This document shows, one piece after another, positions 25,474 to 34,231 of a DNA stretch of 64,000 nucleotides. How positions within the stretch are numbered: position 1 is the stretch's first letter; each line of letters starts with the position of its first letter. The position numbers and the translations under genes are program-made. Under the pieces are notes generated by a model. It was given only the letters and a program-made list of their open reading frames with translations. It was not told the DNA's origin and made no database searches. The DNA lies in the NCBI GenBank assembly GCA_965208065.1, contig OZ242313.1, positions 4,216,001-4,280,000 of the forward strand, read 5' to 3'. This DNA is from Bin103 sp002238925 (lineage in GTDB: Bacteria > Spirochaetota > Spirochaetia > SZUA-6 > Bin103).

Positions 25474-25728
25474 ATGAGAGTCACCATCGACCGTGCCGGA
25501 CGTATCGTGGTTCCGAGGCAATTCCGTGATCGGCTCGACCTGGTGGCCGGAACGGAACTGGAAATCGAGGCCCTCGACGACGGCTTGAAGCTGCGCAGGA
25601 TCGGAAGCGAACCGACGCTGAGAAGAAAGAAGGGATTCCTCGTGCATCATGGCGCAGCTTCTTCCGCAATCGACGTTGTCGAGTTCATCCGCGCCGAGCG
25701 CGAGACCCGCAGCCGAGACCTGTCGTGA
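25474..25728 (+). CDS. AbrB/MazE-like (SpoVT-AbrB) DNA-binding protein
   Basis: 84 residues with a swapped-hairpin DNA-binding N-terminus: MRVTIDRAGRIVVPRQFRDR, then LVAGTELEIEALDDGLKLRR. This is the usual antitoxin domain of VapB/MazE-like proteins. The C-terminal tail (VVEFIRAERETRSRDLS) is typical of antitoxins that pair with PIN toxins, but no PIN or MazF gene follows. The stop overlaps the next gene by four bases (GTGA). It may be an orphan antitoxin recruited as a local regulator. Confidence 0.82.
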   Translation: MRVTIDRAGRIVVPRQFRDRLDLVAGTELEIEALDDGLKLRRIGSEPTLRRKKGFLVHHGAASSAIDVVEFIRAERETRSRDLS

Positions 25729-27179
25729 TCATCAAGAGCAATCCGGGGCACGTCGATACCGAGCGCGGCGTACTGTTTGCGTTCGACGACCATGGCCTGC
25801 CGTTTCGCAACGGGGTGCGACTGCACTTGGTGGGGTTCAAGACGCCGGTGGACCGCACGCGCATCGTGGTGCCGCTCGGGGAGCCCGGCGCGCCCGACAG
25901 CAAGCGGGTCATCTACTACGGCACGGTGCTGCGCGTGGGCGGCGAACTGTGGATGTGGTACCTCGGGCAGGGCGACGACGACCACTGGCACCAGCGGGTG
26001 TGCCTGGCGAGGAGCCGCGACGGGTATACTTGGGAGAAACCGGACCTGGGGCTGGTGGAGTACCAGGGCTCGCGGCACAACAATCTGGTGGACATGCTTG
26101 GCGGCGCGCACTCGATCGTGGCCTGCGTGGTGTACCACGACCCCGACGACCCCGACCCGGAGCGGCGCTTCAAGGCGGTGATCGAGACCAAGGACCGGCC
26201 GCGGCTGTTCGGGGTGCTGTTCTCGTCCGACGGCCTGCGCTGGCGCGAATTCGACGTCGGGTCGGGCACACCGCAGTGCGAGCCCGCCGGCGGCACGAAG
26301 TTCAACGGCTGCTACCTGCTGAGCGCGCACGGCGGCAGCCACTTCGGAGCGCCGCGCCAGTTGGTGACCTACCTGTCGTACGACTTCGAGCACTGGATCG
26401 AGGCGTCGTGCCTGGGGCTGCGGCGCGACGACATCCCGCCGCGCGCCTACCGCGAGTCGTTCGCCGGTGGCGAACAGGTACACCTGGGGGCGGCGCTGTG
26501 GAACCGCGGCAATGTGATTGTCGGCCTGTACGGCCAGTGGCACGGCCCCGCCAACAACGACCGCCGCCACGTGGAGATGGACCTGGGCCTGGTGGTGAGC
26601 AACGACGGCCTGCACTACAGCGAGCCGATCCCGGATTTCCCGATGGTGGCCGCCGCCGAGGACGGCATGAACCACCTGCCGCAGCCGTGGAACTTCAAGC
26701 ACGCCTCCCTGGCCCAGGGGCAGGGATTCGAGAACATCGGCGGCGAGACCCTGTACTGGTATGCGCCATGGCCGGAGCAGTTGAGCGACGGCGTGCGCGT
26801 CGCCACCTGGCAGCGCGACCGCCTCGGCTACCTGCAGCCGTTCGACCGGCGCCAGTTGCAGGTTCCCGGCGGCTGCCACGTGATCTCCGCGCCCATCGAC
26901 CTGGGCAGCCGGCCCGCGCAGGTGCTCCTGAACATCGACGGCCTGTCAGAATACGCACAGGTCACCGTGGAGATCCTGAATGAGCGCTTCCGCCCCGTCG
27001 CAGGGTACGCGGCCGGCGACTGCCTGCCGCTGCAGTCGGGCCTCAGGAAACCGGTCGCCTGGCGCAACCGCCGCCTGGTGGACGGAACCGGCGGACCCAT
27101 CCGTATCCGGCTCAACTACACGGGCATCCGCCCCGAGGATCCGCGCCTCTACGCCATCTACGTAGAACCCGCCGCGTAG
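25725..27179 (+). CDS. Beta-propeller glycosidase-like protein
   Basis: 484 residues, GTG 25725 overlapping the antitoxin stop. Repeated blades resemble GH32/GH43/GH130-type propellers: RVCLARSRDGYTWEKPDLGL, FGVLFSSDGLRWREFDVG, TYLSYDFEHWIEA and LGLVVSNDGLHYSEP, each an S-x-D-G-x-x-W type blade. The C-terminus (about residue 385 on) is a small beta domain (APIDLGSRPAQVLLNIDGL). No signal peptide is visible. I expect a cytoplasmic glycoside hydrolase or phosphorylase, but I cannot point to catalytic residues with confidence. Confidence 0.65.
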   Translation: MIIKSNPGHVDTERGVLFAFDDHGLPFRNGVRLHLVGFKTPVDRTRIVVPLGEPGAPDSKRVIYYGTVLRVGGELWMWYLGQGDDDHWHQRVCLARSRDGYTWEKPDLGLVEYQGSRHNNLVDMLGGAHSIVACVVYHDPDDPDPERRFKAVIETKDRPRLFGVLFSSDGLRWREFDVGSGTPQCEPAGGTKFNGCYLLSAHGGSHFGAPRQLVTYLSYDFEHWIEASCLGLRRDDIPPRAYRESFAGGEQVHLGAALWNRGNVIVGLYGQWHGPANNDRRHVEMDLGLVVSNDGLHYSEPIPDFPMVAAAEDGMNHLPQPWNFKHASLAQGQGFENIGGETLYWYAPWPEQLSDGVRVATWQRDRLGYLQPFDRRQLQVPGGCHVISAPIDLGSRPAQVLLNIDGLSEYAQVTVEILNERFRPVAGYAAGDCLPLQSGLRKPVAWRNRRLVDGTGGPIRIRLNYTGIRPEDPRLYAIYVEPAA

Positions 27180-27233
27180 CCGCGCAAGCCTCGCTCTTGC
27201 TCACCAGCCCGCAATGCGGATAGCGTGCGGCGC

Positions 27234-28220
27234 ATGCAAATCGTGCTCGTCAACCAGGCCATGGCCGAGGGAATGGATGAGGTGTTCGGCCCGCGCGACG
27301 ACATCGACGTCCGGGTGGTCGAGGAACAAACCGAGAGCGCGCTGCTGCGCCACCTGCCCGGCGTGCACGGGCTGGTGCTGGGGCTGGCGCCGATGACCGA
27401 GCGCGTCATCGAGACCGCGCGCGGCACGCTGAAGGTGGTGGCGCGCCGCGGCGTCGGCTACGACAACGTGGACGTGGCGGCGCTCACCCGCGCGGGTATT
27501 CCGCTGACCGTGGTGGGCACCGCCAACTCGGTGTCGGTGGCCGAGCACGCCCTGCACCTGATGCTGGCGCTCGCCAAGCAGAGCCACGTGCAGGACGCGC
27601 GCCTGCGCGCGGGAGCCTGGAACGACGCGCGCCTGGTACGCCCCGTGGACCTTGCCGGCCGCCGCGTGCTGGTGCTCGGCCTCGGGCGCATCGGACGCCT
27701 GCTGGTCAGCCGGCTGCGGGCGATGGAGATGGAGGTGCTGGTGCACGACCCGTTCGTGGCCGACGCCGACATCGCGGCCACCGGCGCCGCCGCGGCCGCC
27801 GACTGGCGCGCGGCGCTGCCGCAGATCGACATCCTGACGGTGAACTGCCCCAAGACCCCGGAGACAGCGGGCATGGTGGGAGCGCCCGAGCTGGCGGCGA
27901 TGAAGCCCACCGCGTTCGTGGTCAACACCGCGCGCGGCGGGATTATCGACGAGGCGGCACTGTACCTGGCGCTGCGCGACCGCGGCATCGGCGGTGCCGG
28001 CATCGACGCGTTCGACCAGGAACCGGCGGCCCCGGACAACCCCCTGTTCACGCTGGACAACGCCATCTTCACGCCACACGTTGCCGGGTTGACCACCGAG
28101 GCGGTGTACCGGATGAACGTGCGCGCCGCCCAGAACGTGGTGGACGCCTGCGACGGCGTCCTCGACCCGGAGTACGTGGTGAACCGCGAAGTCCTCGGCA
28201 CCAGGCAACGACGCGACTAA
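27234..28220 (+). CDS. D-isomer-specific 2-hydroxyacid dehydrogenase (SerA/GyaR-like)
   Basis: NAD-dependent dehydrogenase of 328 residues (ATG 27234; GTG 27225 is a possible longer start). It has the canonical GxGxxG loop LGLGRIGRLL and catalytic Arg in NTARGGIIDE, Glu in FDQEPAAPDNPLF and His in FTPHVAGLT. Unlike the two paralogues at 15-18 kb, its Rossmann loop is standard, so it belongs to another branch, closer to phosphoglycerate or hydroxypyruvate dehydrogenases. It follows the propeller protein by 54 bases on the same strand, suggesting joint sugar-acid metabolism. Confidence 0.9.
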   Translation: MQIVLVNQAMAEGMDEVFGPRDDIDVRVVEEQTESALLRHLPGVHGLVLGLAPMTERVIETARGTLKVVARRGVGYDNVDVAALTRAGIPLTVVGTANSVSVAEHALHLMLALAKQSHVQDARLRAGAWNDARLVRPVDLAGRRVLVLGLGRIGRLLVSRLRAMEMEVLVHDPFVADADIAATGAAAAADWRAALPQIDILTVNCPKTPETAGMVGAPELAAMKPTAFVVNTARGGIIDEAALYLALRDRGIGGAGIDAFDQEPAAPDNPLFTLDNAIFTPHVAGLTTEAVYRMNVRAAQNVVDACDGVLDPEYVVNREVLGTRQRRD

Positions 28221-28759
28221 CCCTGCCGCTACCCATGGACGGGTGCTTCGGCGTGCTACGGCGGCCCTGAGTACGACCAGCCGCTTTACCAGGGCGATCT
28301 CACCCTCACCCTCGGCTCTCGGTTCGATTGCGTCCAAAGTCCGACGCTCGGCCTGACGATCGCTGCGCCCAGGTCCAGCGCCCGCTTATGATCGAGCGCT
28401 TCTCCTCCCCTGGACATTACCACTCGCGCGCCCCGATTCAGGCGGTGTGAACCTGACAGGCGCGTTCGCGTCTCCGCCCGGCGACCGGGGTGAGTCCTGG
28501 GCCAGGGGCGTCGACAGACGTTCGCTTCCGTGCCGAGACTGGCGCGAAAAAAGCTGCTGATTTCGTGGATTTGGGGTTGACATGGTTCTTGCGGTCCAAG
28601 TGATCCGCGTGCCGACTCCAGCCAGGATTTCGCGCACGGTGCGCGTGGCCGGCTTCTCCCTGGCTCGGCCGCACGTATTGACCCCGAAAGCCAAAATCCG
28701 TCCTTCGACGGCTCCTCGGGCCGTGAAGGGGCGGGTGAAATCCGGGTGTACGATGCATC
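28221..28759. other. Long intergenic region
   Basis: About 540 bases between the dehydrogenase and the DUF222-HNH gene. I see no complete gene. A TTGACA at 28577-28582 resembles a -35 box, but no acceptable -10 follows at the right distance. Short frames exist on both strands without family motifs. Confidence 0.45.
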
Positions 28760-30373
28760 ATGGAACACAACACGATCACCCTTGCACGCCACGCGACGGC
28801 GCCCGAGCGGCCTGAGTCGACGGTGATAGTCCGGCCGCCGGATCAGGCCCAGGAGCCCGAGCTGAAACGCCTCGGGAACCAGATCGCCGAGCTGTCGGCG
28901 CGCATCGACGCGGCTAACTACGATCTGCTGTGCCAACTGCGCGAGTTCGACCGCCGCTACGGCTGGGAGGGGTGGCGCTCGTGCGCGCACTGGCTGAACT
29001 GGCGCACCGGCCTCGCCCTCGGTGTTGCGCGCGAGAAGCTGCGCGTGGCCGCCGCGCTGGCCGACCTGAACCACATTGCCGCGGCCATGGCGCGCGGCCA
29101 GTTGTCCTACTCGAAGGTGCGAGCGCTGACTCGGGTGGCCACGCCCGCCACCGAGGCGCGGCTGCTGGCGGTGGCCTTGAGCGCCGCCGCCTCGCACGTG
29201 GAGCGGCTGGTACGGGGGTGGCGGCGAGCGGATCGCGATGCGCTGCCCGATGCCGAGCAGGTGCTGCTGGCGAGCCGGTCACTGAGCATGCAGGTGGACG
29301 AGGACGGCATGGTGGTGCTGCGCGGTCGGCTGCCGGCGGAGGTGGGAGCGGTACTGCTGCGCGCCGTGGAGGCGGCACTGGAACAGGTTCCGGCGCCGGC
29401 GGACGGCGACGACCCCACGATTGCACAACGGCGGGCCGATGCGCTCGGGCTGGTGGCGGAGAGCGCGCTGGCCGGCGGGCTCGATCCGGGCAACTCCGCC
29501 GACCGCTTCCAGGTGACCGTGCACGTGCAGGCGGCCACTCTCGTCGCCCGCGAGGCACGGCGCGGTTGCGCGGAAACGCGGACGGCCGGCCCGGCGGCGG
29601 CGACGCCGTCCCCCGCTGCAGAGGACGCCGTGCCGCGCGTTGCCGCGGAAACGCGGGACCATGGAGTTTGTCCGGACGCGAGCACTATGCCAAGTGTCGC
29701 GAAGGATCCGTCAACTCTGGGGCCGGCGACAGCCGCCACGGCTCACGTTTCCGCGGAAATTGCGCCGGACACGGGCACGGACGTGGATGGCGGCCTGGCC
29801 GTGATCGAACAGGTGGGAGGGCTCCACCTCGGCAGGGAGACGGCCCGCCGCGTGGGCTGCGATGCCGGCGTCGTGGTGCTGAGCCACGGCACCGATGGCG
29901 AGGTTCTGGACGTCGGGCGCAGGACGCGCACCGTCCCGAGCGCCCTGCGCCGCGCCCTGCACAGCCGGGACCGCGGCCAGTGCCAGTTCCCGGGCTGTGA
30001 GTCGCGCCGCTGCGATGCTCACCACGTCGAACATTGGGCCGACGGCGGCGGAACGAAGCTGCAGAATCTCCTCAGTCTCTGTCGATTCCATCACCGCGCA
30101 GTGCACGAGGCGGGCTTTCGGGTGTCCGGAGGAGACGCCGACGGGCAGTTCCGGTTCCTGCGTCCGGACGGCGAGCCGCTGCCGGCGGAGCCGCCGCTGC
30201 CGAATTGGGCAGGTGCTCCGCTGGCGCCAATCGACGCGCGGCTGGCGGCGGCCGGCATCAGCATCGGCCCCGACACCGCCACCCCCGAGTGGTACGGAGA
30301 GTCGCTGGATCTGAAGGCGGCGCTCGACGTGCTGTGGGAGCCGCCGGCTGCCGCGGCGCGCGGAGGTTCCTGA
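28760..30373 (+). CDS. DUF222-HNH endonuclease domain protein (13E12 repeat-like)
   Basis: 537 residues. The N-terminal DUF222 region includes IAELSARIDAANYDLLCQLR, GWRSCAHWLNWRTGLALG and then AMARGQLSYSKVRALTRVA. A variable Ala/Thr-rich linker lies near residues 265-345. The C-terminal HNH nuclease domain (about 400-455) shows DRGQCQFPGCESRRCDAHH, HWADGGGTKLQNLLSLCRFH and HRAVHEAGF, with the Cys pairs and His residues intact. The family is abundant in actinobacteria, often as repeated elements related to 13E12; it is less usual in spirochaete-like genomes. Its role is unclear, and mobile-element or recombination-linked nuclease activity is possible. Confidence 0.88.
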   Translation: MEHNTITLARHATAPERPESTVIVRPPDQAQEPELKRLGNQIAELSARIDAANYDLLCQLREFDRRYGWEGWRSCAHWLNWRTGLALGVAREKLRVAAALADLNHIAAAMARGQLSYSKVRALTRVATPATEARLLAVALSAAASHVERLVRGWRRADRDALPDAEQVLLASRSLSMQVDEDGMVVLRGRLPAEVGAVLLRAVEAALEQVPAPADGDDPTIAQRRADALGLVAESALAGGLDPGNSADRFQVTVHVQAATLVAREARRGCAETRTAGPAAATPSPAAEDAVPRVAAETRDHGVCPDASTMPSVAKDPSTLGPATAATAHVSAEIAPDTGTDVDGGLAVIEQVGGLHLGRETARRVGCDAGVVVLSHGTDGEVLDVGRRTRTVPSALRRALHSRDRGQCQFPGCESRRCDAHHVEHWADGGGTKLQNLLSLCRFHHRAVHEAGFRVSGGDADGQFRFLRPDGEPLPAEPPLPNWAGAPLAPIDARLAAAGISIGPDTATPEWYGESLDLKAALDVLWEPPAAAARGGS

Positions 30374-30637
30374 CTGCGCCGCCGGCGCGCATTCGCCGCG
30401 GGCCCGGCTATCCACCCCGCCCGCCGGAATACCGGGCCGCACTCCCGCCACGCCGGCTGCCGACTCGGCAGCATGCTTGCCGCGGCGACGCCCGGTTGCG
30501 GCCGACAGGACAGGGAGGACAGGGCTAGCCGGTTGTGGGCGGGCGGTGCATCTGTTAGGGTGGCCGGCGACGCTGGCGGCGGGCGGCCACGCTCTGTTTT
30601 GCGACGCCGGCGGCAGTTTCCCAAGGGAGGAACGGAA

Positions 30638-32311
30638 GTGAATAGAGTCAGGACCAGTTTGTTGTTGGCGGCCGCGGTGCTGCTGGCGGCGGCGCCGATG
30701 GCGCTGGCGGGCGGCGAGGAAGAGGGCGCCGGTGCGAGCGCCGTTCCGCCCGGCTACTTCGGCACCTACGAGCCGGCCATCGACATGGAGTGGATCAAGA
30801 GCACGTGGCAGACCGCGCGCGAGGCGGTCAACAACAAGCTCGAACCGGCCACCGGGGAGACCTTCGAAGACAACCGCTGGACGCGGGCGATGCGCGACGA
30901 ACTGGGCATCAACGTTACCTACAAGTGGGTGGCGGACGGCTCGCAAGCGCAGGAAAAGCTGAAGCTGGCCATGGCATCCGGCGACCTGCCCGACGTGATC
31001 ACCCTGGAGGGCGCCCAGCGCCTGGTGGACTTCCAGCAGCTCGCCGAGGCGGATCTGCTGGCCGACATGACCGACGTGTGGGAGCAATACGCCTCGCCGC
31101 TGGCCAAGGAGGTGGTGGGCGCCGACGGGCAGGTAATCTTCAACGCCGTGAGCCACGGCGGACGCATGAAGGGCATCCCCGGCCCCTCGGCGGGCCTGGA
31201 TTCCTACAGCTACTTCTGGGTGCGCCAGGACTGGCTCGACAACCTGGGCCTGCAGCCGCCGCGCACCACCGAGGACCTCCTGGAGATGGCGCGCGCATTC
31301 ACCCACGACGACCCGGACGGCAACGGCGAGGACGACACCTTCGCCATGATGCTGGACAAGGGGCTGTGGTACCGGTCGGAGGGATTCTTCTGGTCGTTCG
31401 GCGCCTATCCCGACGCCTGGCTGCAGGCTTCCGGCGACGGCCTGATGTACGGCGCCATCCAACCGGAAGTGAAGGACGCGCTTGCCGCGCTGCGCAACAT
31501 GCATGCCGACGGCCAGTTCGACCCGGAGTGGGCGGTGAAGGACGGCGCCAAGGCCAACGAGGCGTTCGCCCGCAACGCCGTGGGCATCTCCTACGGCGGC
31601 CACTGGATCTCCTACGACTTCCTGCCCGGCTGGGAGAATGACAACAGCATCGACTGGAGCGTGTACCCGCAGCCGGGCGTAGACGGCGATACCCCGATGG
31701 GCGAGCTGGAGCTGGGCATGCAGCGCATCTACGCGGTGCGCAAGGACTACGCGCACCCCGAGGCGGTCGTGAAGGCATACAACCTGTACTGGGAGAAGCT
31801 GTACGGCGAGACCGGCGACTACGAGTACTGGGGCAACGACGAGATTATGGACGGCATCTGGTGGATCGGGCCGTTCGCCGCCTTCCACCCGTGGGTCAAC
31901 ATCCCGCCCTACTACGACATCCAGGCGGTATACGCGGGCGACAAGGATCCCTCGGAGCTCACCGGCGTATCGCTCGACTACTACAACAACACCGAGAACA
32001 ACCCGCACCCGGCCCAGCAGTGGGCATGGCAGGAGATGTTCACCGATCCGGCGACCTCGCCATTCGGGCACATCACCCGGCGCGTGGACGAGGGCAGCCT
32101 GTTCGTGGACAACTTCGTGGCCGCGCCGACCCCGACCATGGTGGACCGCTGGGGCACCCTGGAGGAGCTCAAGATCACCACCTTCACCCGCATCATCGTC
32201 GGCGACCTGGACCTGGAGAGCGGATTCGCGGAGTTCGTCGAGGACTGGAACAAGCTGGGCGGCGCGCAGATCACCGAAGAGGTGAGCGACTGGTACCGCG
32301 CCAACCAGTAG
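30638..32311 (+). CDS. Extracellular solute-binding protein of sugar ABC operon 1 (LipO-like)
   Basis: 557 residues from GTG 30638, with AGGGAGG upstream. The signal peptide (MNRVRTSLLLAAAVLLAAAP) ends at MALA and the mature chain begins GGEEEGAGAS. The mature sequence has the large family-1 binding-protein pattern: RDELGINVTYKW, LKLAMASGDLPDVITLEG and YFWVRQDWLDNLGLQPP. The long C-lobe is typical of proteins that serve LplB/LplC permeases. The two permease genes follow after a strong hairpin. The ligand is probably an oligosaccharide, since a GH5-like gene is in the same operon. Confidence 0.9.
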   Translation: MNRVRTSLLLAAAVLLAAAPMALAGGEEEGAGASAVPPGYFGTYEPAIDMEWIKSTWQTAREAVNNKLEPATGETFEDNRWTRAMRDELGINVTYKWVADGSQAQEKLKLAMASGDLPDVITLEGAQRLVDFQQLAEADLLADMTDVWEQYASPLAKEVVGADGQVIFNAVSHGGRMKGIPGPSAGLDSYSYFWVRQDWLDNLGLQPPRTTEDLLEMARAFTHDDPDGNGEDDTFAMMLDKGLWYRSEGFFWSFGAYPDAWLQASGDGLMYGAIQPEVKDALAALRNMHADGQFDPEWAVKDGAKANEAFARNAVGISYGGHWISYDFLPGWENDNSIDWSVYPQPGVDGDTPMGELELGMQRIYAVRKDYAHPEAVVKAYNLYWEKLYGETGDYEYWGNDEIMDGIWWIGPFAAFHPWVNIPPYYDIQAVYAGDKDPSELTGVSLDYYNNTENNPHPAQQWAWQEMFTDPATSPFGHITRRVDEGSLFVDNFVAAPTPTMVDRWGTLEELKITTFTRIIVGDLDLESGFAEFVEDWNKLGGAQITEEVSDWYRANQ

Positions 32312-32334
32312 CGCGCTGCAACCGTAGACGGATC

Positions 32335-32374
32335 GCCGCCCTGGGCCGGCCGGCCACCTGACCGGCCCGGCGGC
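32335..32374 (+). other. GC-rich hairpin between binding-protein and permease genes
   Basis: The left arm GCCGCC-CT-GGGCCGG (32335-32349) pairs with CCGGCCC-GGCGGC (32362-32374): 13 base pairs with a two-base bulge and a 12-base loop. No T-run follows, so it is not a standard terminator. It may stabilise the upstream mRNA end or attenuate transcription. Confidence 0.6.
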
Positions 32375-32397
32375 GCATCCCAAAGACCCAATCCGCC

Positions 32398-33297
32398 GTG
32401 GCCTCCAAGCGCACCAACACGCTCCCCTATCACCTCATGCTGCTGCCGGGCGTGCTGCTGGTGCTGGTGTTCTCCTACGTGCCGATCTACGGCGTCGTGA
32501 TCGCCTTTCAGCGCTTCATCCCGGCGCGCGGCATGTTCGGGAATCAGACCTGGGTGGGGCTGGGCAACTTCGACTACCTGCTGGCCCTGCCCACCGTGTG
32601 GCAGGTGTTCGCCAACACCCTGATCATCGCCATCCTCAAGATCGCCGGCGGCACCATACTGCCGATCGTGGTGTCGCTGCTGCTCAACGAGGTGCGCAGC
32701 GCCCTGTTCCGGCGCACCGTGCAGACCATCATCTACTTCCCCTACTTCATCTCCTGGATCGTGTTCGGGGGCATCATGGTGGACCTGCTGTCGCCCAACG
32801 GCGGCATCGTGAACCAGGTAATCGCGGCGTTCGGCTTCGAGCCGGTCTACTTCCTGGGCGACGTGGAGCGGTTCCGCGGCACCCTGGTGGTCACCGATGT
32901 GTGGAAGACGTTCGGCTTTATCACGGTGATCTACTTGGCCGCCATCACCTCGATCGACCCGACCCTGTACGAGGTGGCGTCGATCGACGGCGCCGGGCGC
33001 TGGCAGAAGGCGTGGCACATCACCATTCCGGGCATGGGCATGGTGATCGTGCTGCTGATGGTGCTCAACCTCGGCAACATCCTGAACGCGGGTTTTGAGC
33101 AAGTGTTCGTACTGTACAGCCCGCTGGTGTACGAGACCGGCGACATCATCGATACGCTGGTGTACCGGCTCGGCCTGTTGCAGGCGCAGTTCGGGGTGGC
33201 GACCGCGGTGGGGCTGCTCAAGGGCGTGATCTCGTTCGGGCTGATCTCGGCGTCCTACTACGTCGCCTACCGGTTCTTCTCCTACCGGCTGTTCTGA
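32398..33297 (+). CDS. Sugar ABC transporter permease, LplB/YteP type
   Basis: 299 residues from GTG 32398, an inner-membrane permease with about six helices. The N-terminal LLPGVLLVLVFSYVPIYGVV, then RFIPARGMFGNQTWVGL and FFRRTVQTIIYFPYFISW-like stretches are typical of the LplB branch of MalF-like permeases. The coupling loop EVASIDGAGRWQKAWHITIP is canonical. The ribosome site is poor. Its stop overlaps the next start (TGATG). ATPase genes are absent, as is usual for this family, which shares a genomic MsmX-like ATPase. Confidence 0.91.
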   Translation: MASKRTNTLPYHLMLLPGVLLVLVFSYVPIYGVVIAFQRFIPARGMFGNQTWVGLGNFDYLLALPTVWQVFANTLIIAILKIAGGTILPIVVSLLLNEVRSALFRRTVQTIIYFPYFISWIVFGGIMVDLLSPNGGIVNQVIAAFGFEPVYFLGDVERFRGTLVVTDVWKTFGFITVIYLAAITSIDPTLYEVASIDGAGRWQKAWHITIPGMGMVIVLLMVLNLGNILNAGFEQVFVLYSPLVYETGDIIDTLVYRLGLLQAQFGVATAVGLLKGVISFGLISASYYVAYRFFSYRLF

Positions 33298-34208
33298 TGG
33301 CTGTCGCCGCAGGTTCGCTGCATGTGCGGATGCGCCGCCCGCGGCTGTCCGCTTTCGCCGTGATCAACGGCACTGTGCTGTCGCTGGTCGCCGCGGTGTG
33401 CCTGTTTCCGATGATCCACATGGTGGCGGTGTCGTTCAGCACGCGCGCCCTGGTGCTGGCCGGCGAGGTGGTGTTCTGGCCGCGCGGCTTCAACACCGCC
33501 TCCTACGCCTGGGTGCTGGTGCAGGGCGGGTTCTGGACCTCGATGTGGGTGTCGGCGCAGCGCATGGTGGTCGGGATCGCCATCAACGTGGTGCTGGTGC
33601 TGCTGCTGGCGTTCCCGCTGTCCAAGGAGAAGCACGAGTTCCGCGCCCGCGCCTTTTACGTGTGGTTCTTCTTCTTCACCATGCTGTTCGAGGGCGGGCT
33701 GATTCCGCTGTACATGACGGTGTCGACGCTGGGCATGCTGGACACGATCTGGGCGCTGGTGCTGCCGCGCGGGGTGCAGGTGTTCCTGGTGCTGCTGATG
33801 CTCAACTTCTTCCGCCAGGTGCCGGGCGAGCTGCAGGACGCGGCGGAGATCGACGGCGCCGGCAAGTGGCGCATCCTGTGGCAGGTGTACGTGCCGGTGT
33901 CGCTGCCGGCAATCGCCACCATCACCCTGTTCTCGGGGGTATTCCACTGGAATTCGTGGTTCGACGGGCTGATCTACGCCAACCACCCGGACCGCTACCC
34001 GGTGCAGACCTACCTGCAGATCCTGCTGCGCGGCGACATCCTGTCGCAGGCCACGTCGCTGAGCGAGATCTCGGAGATCTTCCACCTCTCAAACCGCACC
34101 GTGCGGTCGGCCTACATCGTGATCGGCATCGTGCCGATCCTGGCGCTGTACCCGTTCCTGCAGCGCTACTTCATCAAGGGTATCGTGATCGGCAGCGTAA
34201 AGGGATAA
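33297..34208 (+). CDS. Sugar ABC transporter permease, LplC/YtcP type
   Basis: 303 residues; ATG 33297 overlaps the preceding stop by one base. Membrane helices run throughout, with the MalG-type coupling loop LQDAAEIDGAGKWRILWQVY. The C-terminus QRYFIKGIVIGSVKG is the hallmark of LplC-type permeases. It pairs with the LplB-like protein before it and receives substrate from the binding protein at 30638. A dioxygenase gene follows 23 bases later. Confidence 0.91.
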   Translation: MAVAAGSLHVRMRRPRLSAFAVINGTVLSLVAAVCLFPMIHMVAVSFSTRALVLAGEVVFWPRGFNTASYAWVLVQGGFWTSMWVSAQRMVVGIAINVVLVLLLAFPLSKEKHEFRARAFYVWFFFFTMLFEGGLIPLYMTVSTLGMLDTIWALVLPRGVQVFLVLLMLNFFRQVPGELQDAAEIDGAGKWRILWQVYVPVSLPAIATITLFSGVFHWNSWFDGLIYANHPDRYPVQTYLQILLRGDILSQATSLSEISEIFHLSNRTVRSAYIVIGIVPILALYPFLQRYFIKGIVIGSVKG

Positions 34209-34231
34209 TTGGATTGCAAGGGGGACTGACC

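Noticed and set aside
28577..28605. Promoter for the DUF222-HNH gene
   Set aside because: The -35-like TTGACA has no acceptable -10 at 16-18 bases.
29711..32383. Long minus-strand frame opposite the HNH and binding-protein genes
   Set aside because: Antisense shadow of two well-supported plus-strand genes.
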